Of a DNA stretch of 50,001 nt, positions 32,827 through 41,497 are shown piece after piece; positions within the stretch are counted from its first letter, which is position 1, and the number at the start of each line of letters is the position of its first letter. Source of the DNA: Myxococcales bacterium. Its GTDB lineage: Bacteria; Myxococcota_A; Polyangia; Polyangiales; Polyangiaceae. A model generated the notes under the pieces. The model saw nothing but the letters and a program-made list of their open reading frames with translations. It ran no database searches and was not told the DNA's origin. The DNA is taken from contig JANXLV010000156.1 in the NCBI GenBank assembly GCA_025355005.1, positions 1 to 50,001 of the forward strand. Reading direction: 5' to 3'. Made by a program: the position numbers and the translations under genes.

Positions 32827-33800
32827 AGCTTCCCTGCCTCGTAGCGTGAGCGGTACCACGCGATGGTGTCGTTCAGGCCTTGCTCCAGCGACGTCTTCTC
32901 GCACGGGCCGATGAGCCCCTCTGCCTTCTTCACGTTCGCGCAGTGGCGTCGCACGTCCGCAGAGCGCTCTGGCTTGCGGTCGATCTCGCCCTTGTAGTTC
33001 ATCACCTTGCAGATCGTCTCGATGAGGCCGCCGATGGTGGTCTCGTGACCGGAGCCGACGTTGACCTCTTCGCCCTTCGGCAGGTCGCTCGTTGCGAGGC
33101 GCAGCATCGCGTCCACGGTGTCGAGCACGTAGATGAAGTCGCGCGTCTGCTCCCCCGTGCCTTCGATGAACGGACGCTGGCCCGACAGGATGCGACGCAC
33201 GGTGAGCGGGATGACCGCGCCATACGTCTCCGTGTTCTGCCGAAGCCCGTAGTTGTTGAAGGGGCGAACGATCATCGCCTGGCACCCGAACATGCGCACG
33301 TACGAGCGCACGGCGAGATCCGCGGCAGCCTTGCCCGCGGCGTACGTGGTCTCTGCAAGCAGCGGGTGACCTTCATCCATGGAGACGGTCTGGGCGGTGC
33401 CGTACACCTCGGAGCTCGACACGTGCACGAGGCGCCCGTACGCGCCCTTGCGAAGCAGCTCCAGGCACGTGAGCGCGAGGTTCACGTTCACGTTCAGCGC
33501 GCCCGCCGGATTGAAGAACGAGTACGCGAGCGCCTTCGTCGCCATGTTGAAGATCGTGTCGGGCTTCTCTGCGTCCAGGACCGCGCCCATGAGGAGCAGA
33601 TCCGATGCGTCGTCGCGGTAGACGTGGAGGCGCTCACCGTACTTGGCGGCGGCCGCGGCGAGGTTCTCGTCCTTGCCCAGGAAGAAGCTGTCGACGACGG
33701 CGACACGAGCCGCACCGCGCGCGAGCAATGCGTCCACGAGGTGGCTTCCGATGAATCCTGCGCCGCCAGTGACCACGAATCGTCCGTCCGCGATTTTCAA
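32823..33800 (-). CDS. NAD-dependent epimerase/dehydratase (extended SDR) 1
   Basis: 325 residues. TTG 33800 is taken as the start because AGGGAG lies 7 bases upstream and the NAD motif follows at once (FVVTGGAGFIGSHLVDALLARGA). Other SDR landmarks: LVHVSSSEVYGTAQTVSMDE, catalytic Y153/K157 (TTYAAGKAAADLAVRS) and IVRPFNNYGLRQNTETYGAVIP. The C-terminal region (RSADVRRHCANVKKAEGLIG) is that of UDP-sugar epimerases or 4,6-dehydratases. The substrate cannot be fixed by eye. It shares a transcript with DegT aminotransferase 1 and diverges from the GT2 gene by 168 bp. A candidate promoter lies at 33828-33856. Confidence 0.92.
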   Translation of the reverse strand: MKIADGRFVVTGGAGFIGSHLVDALLARGAARVAVVDSFFLGKDENLAAAAAKYGERLHVYRDDASDLLLMGAVLDAEKPDTIFNMATKALAYSFFNPAGALNVNVNLALTCLELLRKGAYGRLVHVSSSEVYGTAQTVSMDEGHPLLAETTYAAGKAAADLAVRSYVRMFGCQAMIVRPFNNYGLRQNTETYGAVIPLTVRRILSGQRPFIEGTGEQTRDFIYVLDTVDAMLRLATSDLPKGEEVNVGSGHETTIGGLIETICKVMNYKGEIDRKPERSADVRRHCANVKKAEGLIGPCEKTSLEQGLNDTIAWYRSRYEAGKL

Positions 33801-33827
33801 GGCCTCACTCCCTTCATGAGCCGGCGG

Positions 33828-33856
33828 ACTATAGGCGATCCAACTCCCTGATTCCA
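33828..33856 (-). promoter_or_regulatory. Candidate promoter of the SDR1/DegT1 unit
   Basis: On the minus strand TATAGT (33828-33833), a five-of-six match to the -10 consensus, lies 28-33 bp before TTG 33800. The -35 at 17 bp spacing (TGGAAT, 33851-33856) is poor. The rest of the 168-bp interval between the two divergent genes shows no gene. Confidence 0.35.
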
Positions 33857-33968
33857 GGCGTCCGCGCTTGAATGCCGACGCGGCGTCGCACCCTAACCCG
33901 TGCCCGTCATGTGTCGTGCATGGCGGCGAGACCCCTACGCAGCGGCCCTTCTGTGCGCTAGACCTCCG

Positions 33969-34673
33969 ATGGCTTTGACTGGGAACAGTGAGCCTGAAAT
34001 CACCGTCAACCTCTTCGCGTGGAACGAGGTCGAGACCACCGCGCGCACGCTGGACGAGATCCGCGACGTGCTCGTGTCCATGAACGTCGACTTCGAGATC
34101 GTCTTCATCGACGACGGCAGCACCGACGGCACCTCCGAGGCCGCGGACGACTACGCGAAGAAGGAGCCGCGCGTCCGGGTGATCCACCACGGCGAGAACA
34201 AGGGTGTCGGCCCCGTCTATCGCACCGGCTTCGAGAATGCGCGCGGGCGCTTCGTGACGTTCTTCCCCGCGGACGGCCAGTTCCCCGCCGACATCATCGC
34301 GAAGTTCCATCCGCTGATGCACGACAAGGACATCGTGTTCGGGTACATCCCCCACCGGAAGGGCTCGCTCCTCGGCCCCATCCTCTCGCGCCTGGAGCGC
34401 CTCCTCTACCGGATGTTCTTCGGCCCCATCCCGCGCTTCCAGGGCATCCTGATGTTCCGTCGCAAGCTGCTGGACGGCATGGACCTGAAGTCCGAAGGCC
34501 GAGGCTGGGCCGTGCTCATGGAGTTCATCATGCGAGCCACGCGGGCAAAGGTCCGCATGGTGAGCGTCCCCACCACGATGCGCGCGCGCACCGCGGGAGT
34601 CTCCAAAGTAAACAACTTCGCCAACATCAAGGCGAACCTCCAGCAAGTGATCAAGCTGCGTGGGCTGATGTGA
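33969..34673 (+). CDS. Family 2 glycosyltransferase (soluble)
   Basis: 234 residues from ATG 33969. The GT-A fold is clear: ITVNLFAWNEVETTARTLDEI, then FEIVFIDDGSTDGTSEAADD (nucleotide-sugar binding), GENKGVGPVYRTGFENARGRFVTFFPADGQFPADIIAKF with the ADGQ in place of DxD, and RFQGILMFRRKLLDGMDL. There is no C-terminal membrane pair, unlike dolichyl-phosphate mannose synthase-type members. It probably transfers a sugar from a nucleotide donor to a lipid-linked acceptor on the cytoplasmic side. It stands alone on the plus strand, convergent with a GT-C-like gene. Confidence 0.9.
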   Translation: MALTGNSEPEITVNLFAWNEVETTARTLDEIRDVLVSMNVDFEIVFIDDGSTDGTSEAADDYAKKEPRVRVIHHGENKGVGPVYRTGFENARGRFVTFFPADGQFPADIIAKFHPLMHDKDIVFGYIPHRKGSLLGPILSRLERLLYRMFFGPIPRFQGILMFRRKLLDGMDLKSEGRGWAVLMEFIMRATRAKVRMVSVPTTMRARTAGVSKVNNFANIKANLQQVIKLRGLM

Positions 34674-34712
34674 GCTGAAGTCACTCCGCGAGCGTCACCG
34701 CGACGAAGCTCC

Positions 34713-36404
34713 TCAGGGAGCGTCCCGCATGCCCTGGACGAAGCAGTAGCTGTAGCCGTCTTCTTGCTTCATGGGTCCGCAGTGATCCTGGACCGCGCGG
34801 TCGACCGCTGTCGGGAGCACCGCCGCGTTCACCTTCACGACGAGCTCGCCGTTCGTCGCGTGCTCCATGAAGTAGTCGGCATCGGTCGCGCAGCGCGGCT
34901 TCGAGGTCTGGGTCCACGTCGAAGAGCTCAGTGGTTTGCGATTGGCGATCAAGTAGCCGGCCGGAAAGTCGTAATAGAAGAGCGCCCGATCGCCCATCCC
35001 ACGCGCCTTGATGTCGCGCGAGAAGTTCATCAGCCACTGCTTCTTCACGAACGACGCGTGGAGTCCCTTGTACGGGCCGTCGGGGATTCGCTCGGTCAGG
35101 TACATCAGCTGCGTATCGTAATATACGGATTGCTCGTCCCATTCCTGGCGGATGAGACATGCGAGCAGCACGCACGGCGCGAGCGACGCAAGCAGTGGCG
35201 GCCACCACGCTCGCCACTTCCCGAACGACTCCTGCACCACCATCTGCGCAAGGATCGCCGTCACGATCACTCCGGGGAACAGTCCTACGATCGACGCGGT
35301 GGCCGCATTCCCGCTCATCCAGGCGGTAAGGAAGCCCGCAACGAGAGACGGCATCCACGCCGCGCCCATGAGGACCTTCACGCTCTTCTTGTCCTTGACG
35401 GCGAACGCAAGGAAGGGCGCATGCAGCGCGAACCCCGCGAGGTAGCGCGCGCTCAAGAATGCCCCAGAGCGCGGGCCAATAGGCGTGTCCCAGATCATCC
35501 AAGGCATCCCAAGAAGAAGCACGGCGGCGGTCCGCGGCCATCGACGCGCCATCAGGGCAACGAGCGCAACGAACGCCATGCCGAAGAAGAAGTCCGGATG
35601 GTCCGTGTGCCACCCGGCGCGCAGGGCGGAAAGCCGCGCCCACTTGTCAGCGCCTCCTCCTCCCTCGGACGAGTAACGCATCGTTGCGCGCAGGCTGGAA
35701 AGGCCTGCGTGTATGAGCACCGGGCTCATCGCGAGCACGAAGCCGACGCCACCCGCGACGAAGCGCCCGATCGCGGCCGCGCGTTCGTCGGATGCGAACC
35801 AGAGAAGTGCGATCCCAGATATCGCGCCCGGAACCGCCAGAGGCGGATATGCGAACGCGGCGGCGGCGAGCGCAAAAGCGCTCCAGAAGAGCGGATGCAA
35901 GAGCAGCCGTGGTTGGATGTCCGGACGCACGAGCAGCCAGCGCACGGACGTGAAGACGCCAATCGAGAGCAGGCCCATCCCCAGCGTGTTGTAGCTGAGC
36001 GCCGGCACGCTGTACGGAATGAACGCGATGCAACACGCACCAATGATGAGCGCCGCTGTCCGCGAGAGCCGCTCCGATGCGAGGGAGAAAGCGGACGCTC
36101 CGACGCACCCGCAGAACGCGACGAAGAGCAGCCTCATATAGAGGAAGATCCCCGTGGTGCCCGCGAACATCGTGTAGAGCTTCACGAACGGGTAGAGGAA
36201 GAGCGCACAGGTCTGGACGATGTTCAGCTCGTCGACGAACGGCCGATCGCCCATCGCGAAGCGATACGGCAGCGCCACGTAATACGCCTCGTCACCGTAG
36301 TCCACGCCGAGCTGGATGCGCTTCAGTGTGGCGGTCAACGCGACCCCCGCCATCGCGACTGCGACTGCAAATACGGTTCGCTCGCTCCACTTCGGCCAGT
36401 TCAT
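34713..36404 (-). CDS. Polytopic membrane protein, probable GT-C-type glycosyltransferase 2
   Basis: 563 residues. The N-terminus has a membrane helix (VFAVAVAMAGVALTATL) followed by the loop QLGVDYGDEAYYVALPYRFAMGDRPF, with the acidic pair GDE at the GT39/ArnT catalytic position. About ten further helices follow (ALIIGACCIAFIPYSV, LHPLFWSAFALAAAAFAYPP, FVAGGVGFVLAMSPVLIHAG and others). A soluble C-terminal region of about 130 residues includes five cysteines (CATDADYF, DHCGPMK and YCFVQGM at the end). It probably uses a lipid-linked sugar donor in the periplasm. The methyltransferase gene ends 1 bp before its ATG, so they are co-transcribed. Confidence 0.82.
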   Translation of the reverse strand: MNWPKWSERTVFAVAVAMAGVALTATLKRIQLGVDYGDEAYYVALPYRFAMGDRPFVDELNIVQTCALFLYPFVKLYTMFAGTTGIFLYMRLLFVAFCGCVGASAFSLASERLSRTAALIIGACCIAFIPYSVPALSYNTLGMGLLSIGVFTSVRWLLVRPDIQPRLLLHPLFWSAFALAAAAFAYPPLAVPGAISGIALLWFASDERAAAIGRFVAGGVGFVLAMSPVLIHAGLSSLRATMRYSSEGGGGADKWARLSALRAGWHTDHPDFFFGMAFVALVALMARRWPRTAAVLLLGMPWMIWDTPIGPRSGAFLSARYLAGFALHAPFLAFAVKDKKSVKVLMGAAWMPSLVAGFLTAWMSGNAATASIVGLFPGVIVTAILAQMVVQESFGKWRAWWPPLLASLAPCVLLACLIRQEWDEQSVYYDTQLMYLTERIPDGPYKGLHASFVKKQWLMNFSRDIKARGMGDRALFYYDFPAGYLIANRKPLSSSTWTQTSKPRCATDADYFMEHATNGELVVKVNAAVLPTAVDRAVQDHCGPMKQEDGYSYCFVQGMRDAP

Positions 36405-36405
36405 G

Positions 36406-37023
36406 TCAGGGCTCGTGAACGGTACTGCACTCCATGACCACGTGCGTGTACGGAATGCGCAGGAGGTCGTGTCTCAGGTGGCTCGTGACGTCGTTGAATG
36501 TCTCGCGCGCAAGCTCAGCATATGCGTGAGCCTGCCGGACGTGCTCGCCGCGATCGCGTGAGATGACGAAGCGCGCGGCGCGCGACTGATCTTCCACGTA
36601 TGCACAGTCCAAAGTGACGAGCCGCCCACCAGGCTTCAGCGCCTCGCGCGCGATCGCGAACAGCGCATGCGCCTCCGGATCGTCCAGGTGGTGCAGGATT
36701 CCGCACCCGAGGACCACGTCGTAGGTCCCCGGGTCCTTTAGTGTCTTCTTCGATACGCGCTCGCAGATGAACTTGCCGCGGTCGCCATACCGTTTCTTCG
36801 CGGCATCGATGTACCGAGCGCTCGCGTCGAATCCCACGTACTCCGCGACGTCGAGGTGCGGAAACATCGTGGCGGGCCCGCAGCCGATGTCCAGCACGCG
36901 GTCCGTTCGCCTCGGCCGCACGTAGTCGCGAACCAGCGCGTCACGTCCGGCCCGCGCACCAAGCGCCGTCTGCAGGAAGTCATACGCGATCGGGAGTGAG
37001 AGGACGGAGCGCAGCTGGAACAT
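36406..37023 (-). CDS. Class I SAM-dependent methyltransferase
   Basis: 205 residues from ATG 37023 (MFQLRSVLSLP). SAM-binding motif I is RVLDIGCGPATMFPHL (44-50 core), the acidic strand 2 end is YVGFDASARYID, motif II/III is YDVVLGCGILHHLDDPEAH and the later strand is ALKPGGRLVTLDCAYVEDQS. The HHL after motif II fits small-molecule or sugar methyltransferases of the Methyltransf_11/25 type. It may methylate a sugar or lipid in the glycan. It is the first gene of the unit containing GT-C-like protein 2 and is divergent from the Gfo/Idh gene 28 bp away. Confidence 0.9.
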   Translation of the reverse strand: MFQLRSVLSLPIAYDFLQTALGARAGRDALVRDYVRPRRTDRVLDIGCGPATMFPHLDVAEYVGFDASARYIDAAKKRYGDRGKFICERVSKKTLKDPGTYDVVLGCGILHHLDDPEAHALFAIAREALKPGGRLVTLDCAYVEDQSRAARFVISRDRGEHVRQAHAYAELARETFNDVTSHLRHDLLRIPYTHVVMECSTVHEP

Positions 37024-37051
37024 CGGTCGCAGGCTGTCTTTCCACACGGGC

Positions 37052-38107
37052 GTGGCGTGTGCCAACGAAATCGCCGTGAAAAACGCCAAGAAGATCCGCG
37101 CCGCCGTCGTCGGCCTTGGATACTGGGGACCGAACCTCGCGCGCAACCTTCACGCGAACCAGGAGTATGAGCTCGTCGCGCTCTGCGATCAGAGTGAGGA
37201 CCGCCTGAAGAAGCTGGGCGCGCTCTACCCGTGGGCCAAGACGTACACGTCCGCGGACGCGATGTTCAAGGAGACGCCGCCGGAGCTCCTGGTGGTCGCC
37301 ACCCCCGTTGGCTCGCACAAGGCGCTCACGATGGCGGGGCTCGAGGCTTCAGCGCATGTGCTCTGCGAGAAGCCGCTCGCCGGTAGCGTGGCGGAGGTCT
37401 CCGAGATGCTGGAGCTGGCGGCGAAGCGCGATCGTCGCATCTTCGTCGATCACACGTTCATCTACACGGGCGCGGTGCGCGCCATCAAGAAGGAGATCGA
37501 CGCCGGGCGCCTCGGCGATCTCTTCTACATCGACTCCGTGCGCATCAACCTCGGGCTCTTCCAGCCCGACGTCGACGTGATCTGGGACCTCGCTCCGCAC
37601 GATCTGTCCACGCTCGAATACGTGCTGAAATCCCGCGTCAGCAGCGTGCAGGCGATTGCACAATGCAACAATCCGCGCGGCTTCTCGGATGTCGCGTATC
37701 TCCATCTCGAGTTCGAGACCGGCCTCCAGGCCCACCTGCACCTGTCATGGCTCTCGCCCGTGAAGGTTCGGCGCACGATCTTCTCCGGCACAAAATCCTC
37801 GCTCATCTTCGACGATCTCGAGGCGTCCGAGAAGGTGAAGATCTACGACCACGGCGTCAGCTTCGACGTCACCGACCTGGAGCAGCGCAAGCAGGTCCTG
37901 GTCAACTACCGCCGCGGCGACATGCACGCACCGGCGATCAACGCGACCGAAGGCCTCGCGACGGAGCTCCGCGAGATCGCAGCTGCCATCCGTGGTGAGC
38001 GCGCGGACGTGGCCACGGGAGAAGACGGGCTCGCGGTCGTGAGGACGCTCGAGGCATGCAAGCAATCGCTCGCCGCGGGCGGCACGAAGGTCAAGATCTC
38101 CAGCTAG
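37052..38107 (+). CDS. Gfo/Idh/MocA family oxidoreductase 1
   Basis: 351 residues from GTG 37052; GTG 37076 (VKNAKKIRAAVVG) is an equally good start by homology. The NAD(P)-binding motif is AAVVGLGYWGPNLARNL. The catalytic lysine lies in VLCEKPLAG (E106-K107-P108). The C-terminal domain contains FVDHTFIYTGAVRAIKKEI and IWDLAPHDLSTLEYVL. The GYWGPN form is typical of sugar-nucleotide 3-dehydrogenases and related enzymes in polysaccharide clusters, such as WlbA/WbpB. It stands first in a four-gene plus-strand unit with two DegT aminotransferases and an SDR, so it may make a 3-keto-sugar for amination. Confidence 0.92.
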   Translation: MACANEIAVKNAKKIRAAVVGLGYWGPNLARNLHANQEYELVALCDQSEDRLKKLGALYPWAKTYTSADAMFKETPPELLVVATPVGSHKALTMAGLEASAHVLCEKPLAGSVAEVSEMLELAAKRDRRIFVDHTFIYTGAVRAIKKEIDAGRLGDLFYIDSVRINLGLFQPDVDVIWDLAPHDLSTLEYVLKSRVSSVQAIAQCNNPRGFSDVAYLHLEFETGLQAHLHLSWLSPVKVRRTIFSGTKSSLIFDDLEASEKVKIYDHGVSFDVTDLEQRKQVLVNYRRGDMHAPAINATEGLATELREIAAAIRGERADVATGEDGLAVVRTLEACKQSLAAGGTKVKISS

Positions 38108-38117
38108 GGTGCGAAAC

Positions 38118-39233
38118 ATGAGCGTCATTCCGTTTCTCTCGCTTCGTGAACAGACCGCCGCGCTTCGTGAGGAGGTGCTGCAAGGCCTTGCCTCCGTGAT
38201 CGACTCGCAGGGCTTCGCGAATGGCCCGGCCGTGGCGAAGTTCGAGAAGGAGCTCGCCACGTTCCTCGGCGTGTCTGACGCCGTGGCGGTCAACACGGGC
38301 ACCACGTCGCTGCACGCGGCGCTGCTGTGCGCGGGCGTCTCGCCTGGTGATGACGTGCTGACCGTCTCGCACACGTGGATCTCCACGTCATGGGCGATCA
38401 CGTATGCGGGCGCGAAGCCCGTCTTCGTCGACATCGATCCCACGACCTGCGGCATGGACCCAAAGCTCGTTGAGCGCGCGCTCACGCCGAAGACGAAGGC
38501 GATCCTGCCGGTGCACCTCTACGGACAGCCCGTCGATCTCGACCCGATCCTCGAGATCGCAAAGGCCCGGAAAATCCCAGTGATCGAGGACTGCGCGCAG
38601 TCGCTCGGCGCGAAGTACAAGGGACGGCAGACGGGCAGCCTCGGCCTCGTGAACGCGACCAGCTTCTACCCCGGCAAGAACCTCGGCGCCTTCGGCGAGG
38701 GCGGGGCGCTCATGACCAGCGATGCGGGGATCGCCGCGCGTGCGCGACGGCTGCGCGATCACGCGCAAGAGGGTCGCCACAACCACGTCGAGATCGGCTT
38801 CAACTGGCGCATGGATGGCTTCCAGGGCGCGGTGCTCTCCGTGAAGCTCCCGCATCTCGACAAGTGGAACGCGCGTCGCCGCGAGATCGCCGCGATCTAT
38901 CGCGCGGGCCTCTCCGATCAGAAGGGCCTCACGCTGCTCGGCGAGCACGCGTGGTCCACGCCGATCTGGCACATCTTCCCGGTGTTCCACGCGAAGCGTG
39001 ACGACTTCCGCGCGCGGCTCGAGGCGAAGGGCGTCCAGTCCGGTGTCCACTATCCGCGTCCGATCCACCTGCAGCCGGCGTACGCGTCGCTCGGCTACAA
39101 GAGCGGCTCGCTGCCGGAGTCCGAGAAGGCCGCGACCACGGAGATCTCACTGCCGATGTTCCCGGAGCTCTCCGACGAGTCCGCGCACAAGGTCGTGCAG
39201 GCAGTGCGCGACGTCTGCGCCGAGCTCGCGTGA
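38118..39233 (+). CDS. DegT/DnrJ/EryC1 sugar aminotransferase 2
   Basis: 371 residues. ATG 38118 is preceded by AGGG eight bases away; the gene begins 10 bp after the previous stop. K187 in ATSFYPGKNLGAFGEGGAL is the PLP-binding lysine, and the YPGKNLGA form is that of the WbpE/FdtB/QdtB-like group acting on 3-keto sugars. Other motifs: AVNTGTTSLHAALLCAGV, VSHTWISTSWAITYAGAKPVFVDID, HLYGQPVD, VIEDCAQSLGAKYKGR and VHYPRPIHLQPAY near the active site. With the oxidoreductase just upstream, a 3-oxidation/3-amination pair is a reasonable inference. Confidence 0.93.
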   Translation: MSVIPFLSLREQTAALREEVLQGLASVIDSQGFANGPAVAKFEKELATFLGVSDAVAVNTGTTSLHAALLCAGVSPGDDVLTVSHTWISTSWAITYAGAKPVFVDIDPTTCGMDPKLVERALTPKTKAILPVHLYGQPVDLDPILEIAKARKIPVIEDCAQSLGAKYKGRQTGSLGLVNATSFYPGKNLGAFGEGGALMTSDAGIAARARRLRDHAQEGRHNHVEIGFNWRMDGFQGAVLSVKLPHLDKWNARRREIAAIYRAGLSDQKGLTLLGEHAWSTPIWHIFPVFHAKRDDFRARLEAKGVQSGVHYPRPIHLQPAYASLGYKSGSLPESEKAATTEISLPMFPELSDESAHKVVQAVRDVCAELA

Positions 39234-39243
39234 GGCGCGACTC

Positions 39244-40449
39244 ATGATTCGCGTCCCGATCGTACGGCCCGCCCTTGGCAAGGCGGAGCAAGACGCGGTC
39301 GCGCGGGTCATCGCGTCCGGGTGGATCACGCAGGGGCCGGAGGTCGCGGCGCTCGAGACGGAGACCGCGGCTGCCCTCGGCGCAGCGCATGCCGTGTGCG
39401 TGTCGAACGCGACGGTCGCGATCGAGCTCTGTCTTCGCGTCGCCGGCGTCAAGCGCGGTGATGACGTGGTCACCGTGAGCCACAGCTTCATCGCCACCGC
39501 AAACGCCGTCGTCGCTGCGGGCGCGCGTCCCGTGTTCGCCGACATCGACGCCGACACGTACGGTATGTCGCCAGCATCGCTGGAGTCGGCGATCACCGAC
39601 CGCACGACGGCGATCCTGTGCGTGCACCAGATCGGCATCCCCTGCAATATCCAGGCGATCATGCGGATCGCGAAGAGCCGCGGGATCCCCGTGATCGAAG
39701 ACGCGGCCTGCGCCATCGGCACCGCGATCAACGTCGACGGTGCGTGGCAACGCATCGGCAGACCGCATGGTCTCTTCGCGTGCTTCTCGTTTCATCCACG
39801 AAAGGTGGTCACCACCGGCGACGGCGGTCTCATCACCACGAACGACGAAACGATGGCGACGCGCTTCCGGCTCTTGCGACAGCACGCGATGTCGATCCCG
39901 GACACCGTGCGCCACAACAGCTCGCAGGTGGTGTTCGAGGACTACACCGAGCCCGCTTGGAACTACCGCATGACGGATCTGCAGGCGGCGGTCGGCCGTC
40001 CGCAGATCGCGAGGCTCGACGAGATCATCGCCGAGCGCCGCGCGATCGCGAAGCACTATGCCGACGCGCTCTCCGCGCAGACGCTCTTCCTGGTGCCGAA
40101 GGAGCGGCCCGACGCGCGCACGAACTGGCAGACCTACGCGCTCCGCATCCGTCCGAACGCGCCGGTCTCGCAGCGCGAGGTGCTCCAGTACCTCGTGGAT
40201 CACGGCGTCGCATCGAAGCGTGGCATCAGCAACGCACATCAGGAGATCGCATACCGCGATCGCTCCACATGGGCATGCGGCCAGACTCCATGCGCTGGCT
40301 GCGCGAGCGGCGGACGGTGCGAGCGGCTGCTGGTGTCGGAAGATGCGCGGGACAGCACGATCATGATCCCGCTCTTCCACGGCATGACGGAAGCGGAACG
40401 CGACCACGTGGTCACCACCGTCAAGACACTGGCCGCGAAGTACGCATGA
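39244..40449 (+). CDS. DegT/DnrJ/EryC1 sugar aminotransferase 3 with four-Cys insert
   Basis: 401 residues from ATG 39244. The family features are present: VCVSNATVAIELCLRVAGV, TVSHSFIATANAVVAAGARPVF, VIEDAACAIGT and the PLP lysine K187 in FSFHPRKVVTTGDGGLITTND. It is about 25-30 residues longer than the two paralogues. Near the C-terminus, where relatives have a simple LPVSE-like segment, this protein has a cysteine cluster: C345, C350, C353 and C359 (C-x4-C-x2-C-x5-C; WACGQTPCAGCASGGRCERL). The cluster could bind a metal. The HPRK motif groups it with aminotransferase 1, not 2. It is followed by an SDR gene after 30 bp. Confidence 0.93.
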   Translation: MIRVPIVRPALGKAEQDAVARVIASGWITQGPEVAALETETAAALGAAHAVCVSNATVAIELCLRVAGVKRGDDVVTVSHSFIATANAVVAAGARPVFADIDADTYGMSPASLESAITDRTTAILCVHQIGIPCNIQAIMRIAKSRGIPVIEDAACAIGTAINVDGAWQRIGRPHGLFACFSFHPRKVVTTGDGGLITTNDETMATRFRLLRQHAMSIPDTVRHNSSQVVFEDYTEPAWNYRMTDLQAAVGRPQIARLDEIIAERRAIAKHYADALSAQTLFLVPKERPDARTNWQTYALRIRPNAPVSQREVLQYLVDHGVASKRGISNAHQEIAYRDRSTWACGQTPCAGCASGGRCERLLVSEDARDSTIMIPLFHGMTEAERDHVVTTVKTLAAKYA

Positions 40450-40479
40450 ATTATCCGACAACGAAGCGAGGCCACGAAC

Positions 40480-41481
40480 ATGGGTGAGCTCACGGGCAAG
40501 ACATTCGTCGTCACGGGCGGGTGTGGGTTCATCGGAAGCCACGTCACCGACCGTCTCGTCGCGCTTGGCGCGCGCGTGCGCGTCGTGGACGATCTCAGCG
40601 TCGGCGCTGAAGGCAACATCGACGACGCCAAAAAGAACGGCGACGTCGCGTTCCACAAGCTCGACATCCTGGACTATGCGGCGCTCGAGAAGCTGTTTGC
40701 GGGTGCGGACAACGTGCTGCACCTGGCCGTGCAGTGCGTGCGTCTGTCACTCAACGAGCCCATGCGCGTGCACGAGGTGAACGCGACCGGCACGCTGAAT
40801 GTCCTGCGCGCCGCTCACGCGAATGGCGTACCGCGCTTCACGTACTGCTCCTCGTCGGAGGTCGACGGCACCGCCATCGACGAGACCGCGCCTATGTCGG
40901 AGAAGGATCCGCTCCTGCCCACCACCGTCTACGGCGCGTCCAAGGCGGTCGGTGAGCTCTACACGGATGCGTTCCGACAGACGTACGGCATGAAGACGTC
41001 CGTGGTGCGCCCGTTCAACTCCTATGGCCCGCGCTCGCACGCGAACGGCGCTTACGGCGAGGTGATCCCGCGCTTCGTCGCGCGCGTGCTCGGCGGAGCG
41101 CCACCAGTGATCTTCGGCGACGGCAAGCAGACGCGAGATTTCACCTACGTCGAGGACACCGCGCGCGGCATCGTGCAGGTCGCGACCAGCGACGCAGCGA
41201 TCGGTGAGTCCATCAACATCGCGCGCGGCCGCGAGGTCTCCATCTCCGATGTGGCGATCGCGGTCGCGAAGGCGTGCGGACATCCGGAGATCGGCCCGCG
41301 GCACGAGGCCGGCCGGCCCGCCGATGTCCGTCGCCACATGGCAGACACGCGCAAGGCAGAGCGGCTGATCGGCTACCACGCGAAGATCGACCTCGAAGAG
41401 GGCGTGACTCGCTACCTTGCCTGGGTGCGCGAGCGCGGCATCGGAGTCTCCGCAGAGGAAGCCGGTCGCCGCAACTGGTAG
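40480..41481 (+). CDS. NAD-dependent epimerase/dehydratase (extended SDR) 2
   Basis: 333 residues. The NAD motif is FVVTGGCGFIGSHVTDRLVALG and the sugar-nucleotide pattern follows: VVDDLSVGAEGNI, NVLHLAVQCVRLSLNEP, and catalytic Y151/K155 (TTVYGASKAVGELYTDAF), VVRPFNSYGPRSHANGAYGEVIP. The usual SSSEVYG is SSSEVDG here (D129), while the Tyr-Lys catalytic pair itself is intact. The C-terminal RPADVRRHMADTRKAERLIG matches the same region of SDR 1. It is last in the plus-strand unit and converges with a GT2 gene 16 bp away. It would work with aminotransferase 3 as an SDR-aminotransferase pair. Confidence 0.92.
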   Translation: MGELTGKTFVVTGGCGFIGSHVTDRLVALGARVRVVDDLSVGAEGNIDDAKKNGDVAFHKLDILDYAALEKLFAGADNVLHLAVQCVRLSLNEPMRVHEVNATGTLNVLRAAHANGVPRFTYCSSSEVDGTAIDETAPMSEKDPLLPTTVYGASKAVGELYTDAFRQTYGMKTSVVRPFNSYGPRSHANGAYGEVIPRFVARVLGGAPPVIFGDGKQTRDFTYVEDTARGIVQVATSDAAIGESINIARGREVSISDVAIAVAKACGHPEIGPRHEAGRPADVRRHMADTRKAERLIGYHAKIDLEEGVTRYLAWVRERGIGVSAEEAGRRNW

Positions 41482-41497
41482 GCCGTTGCGGCTCCTG

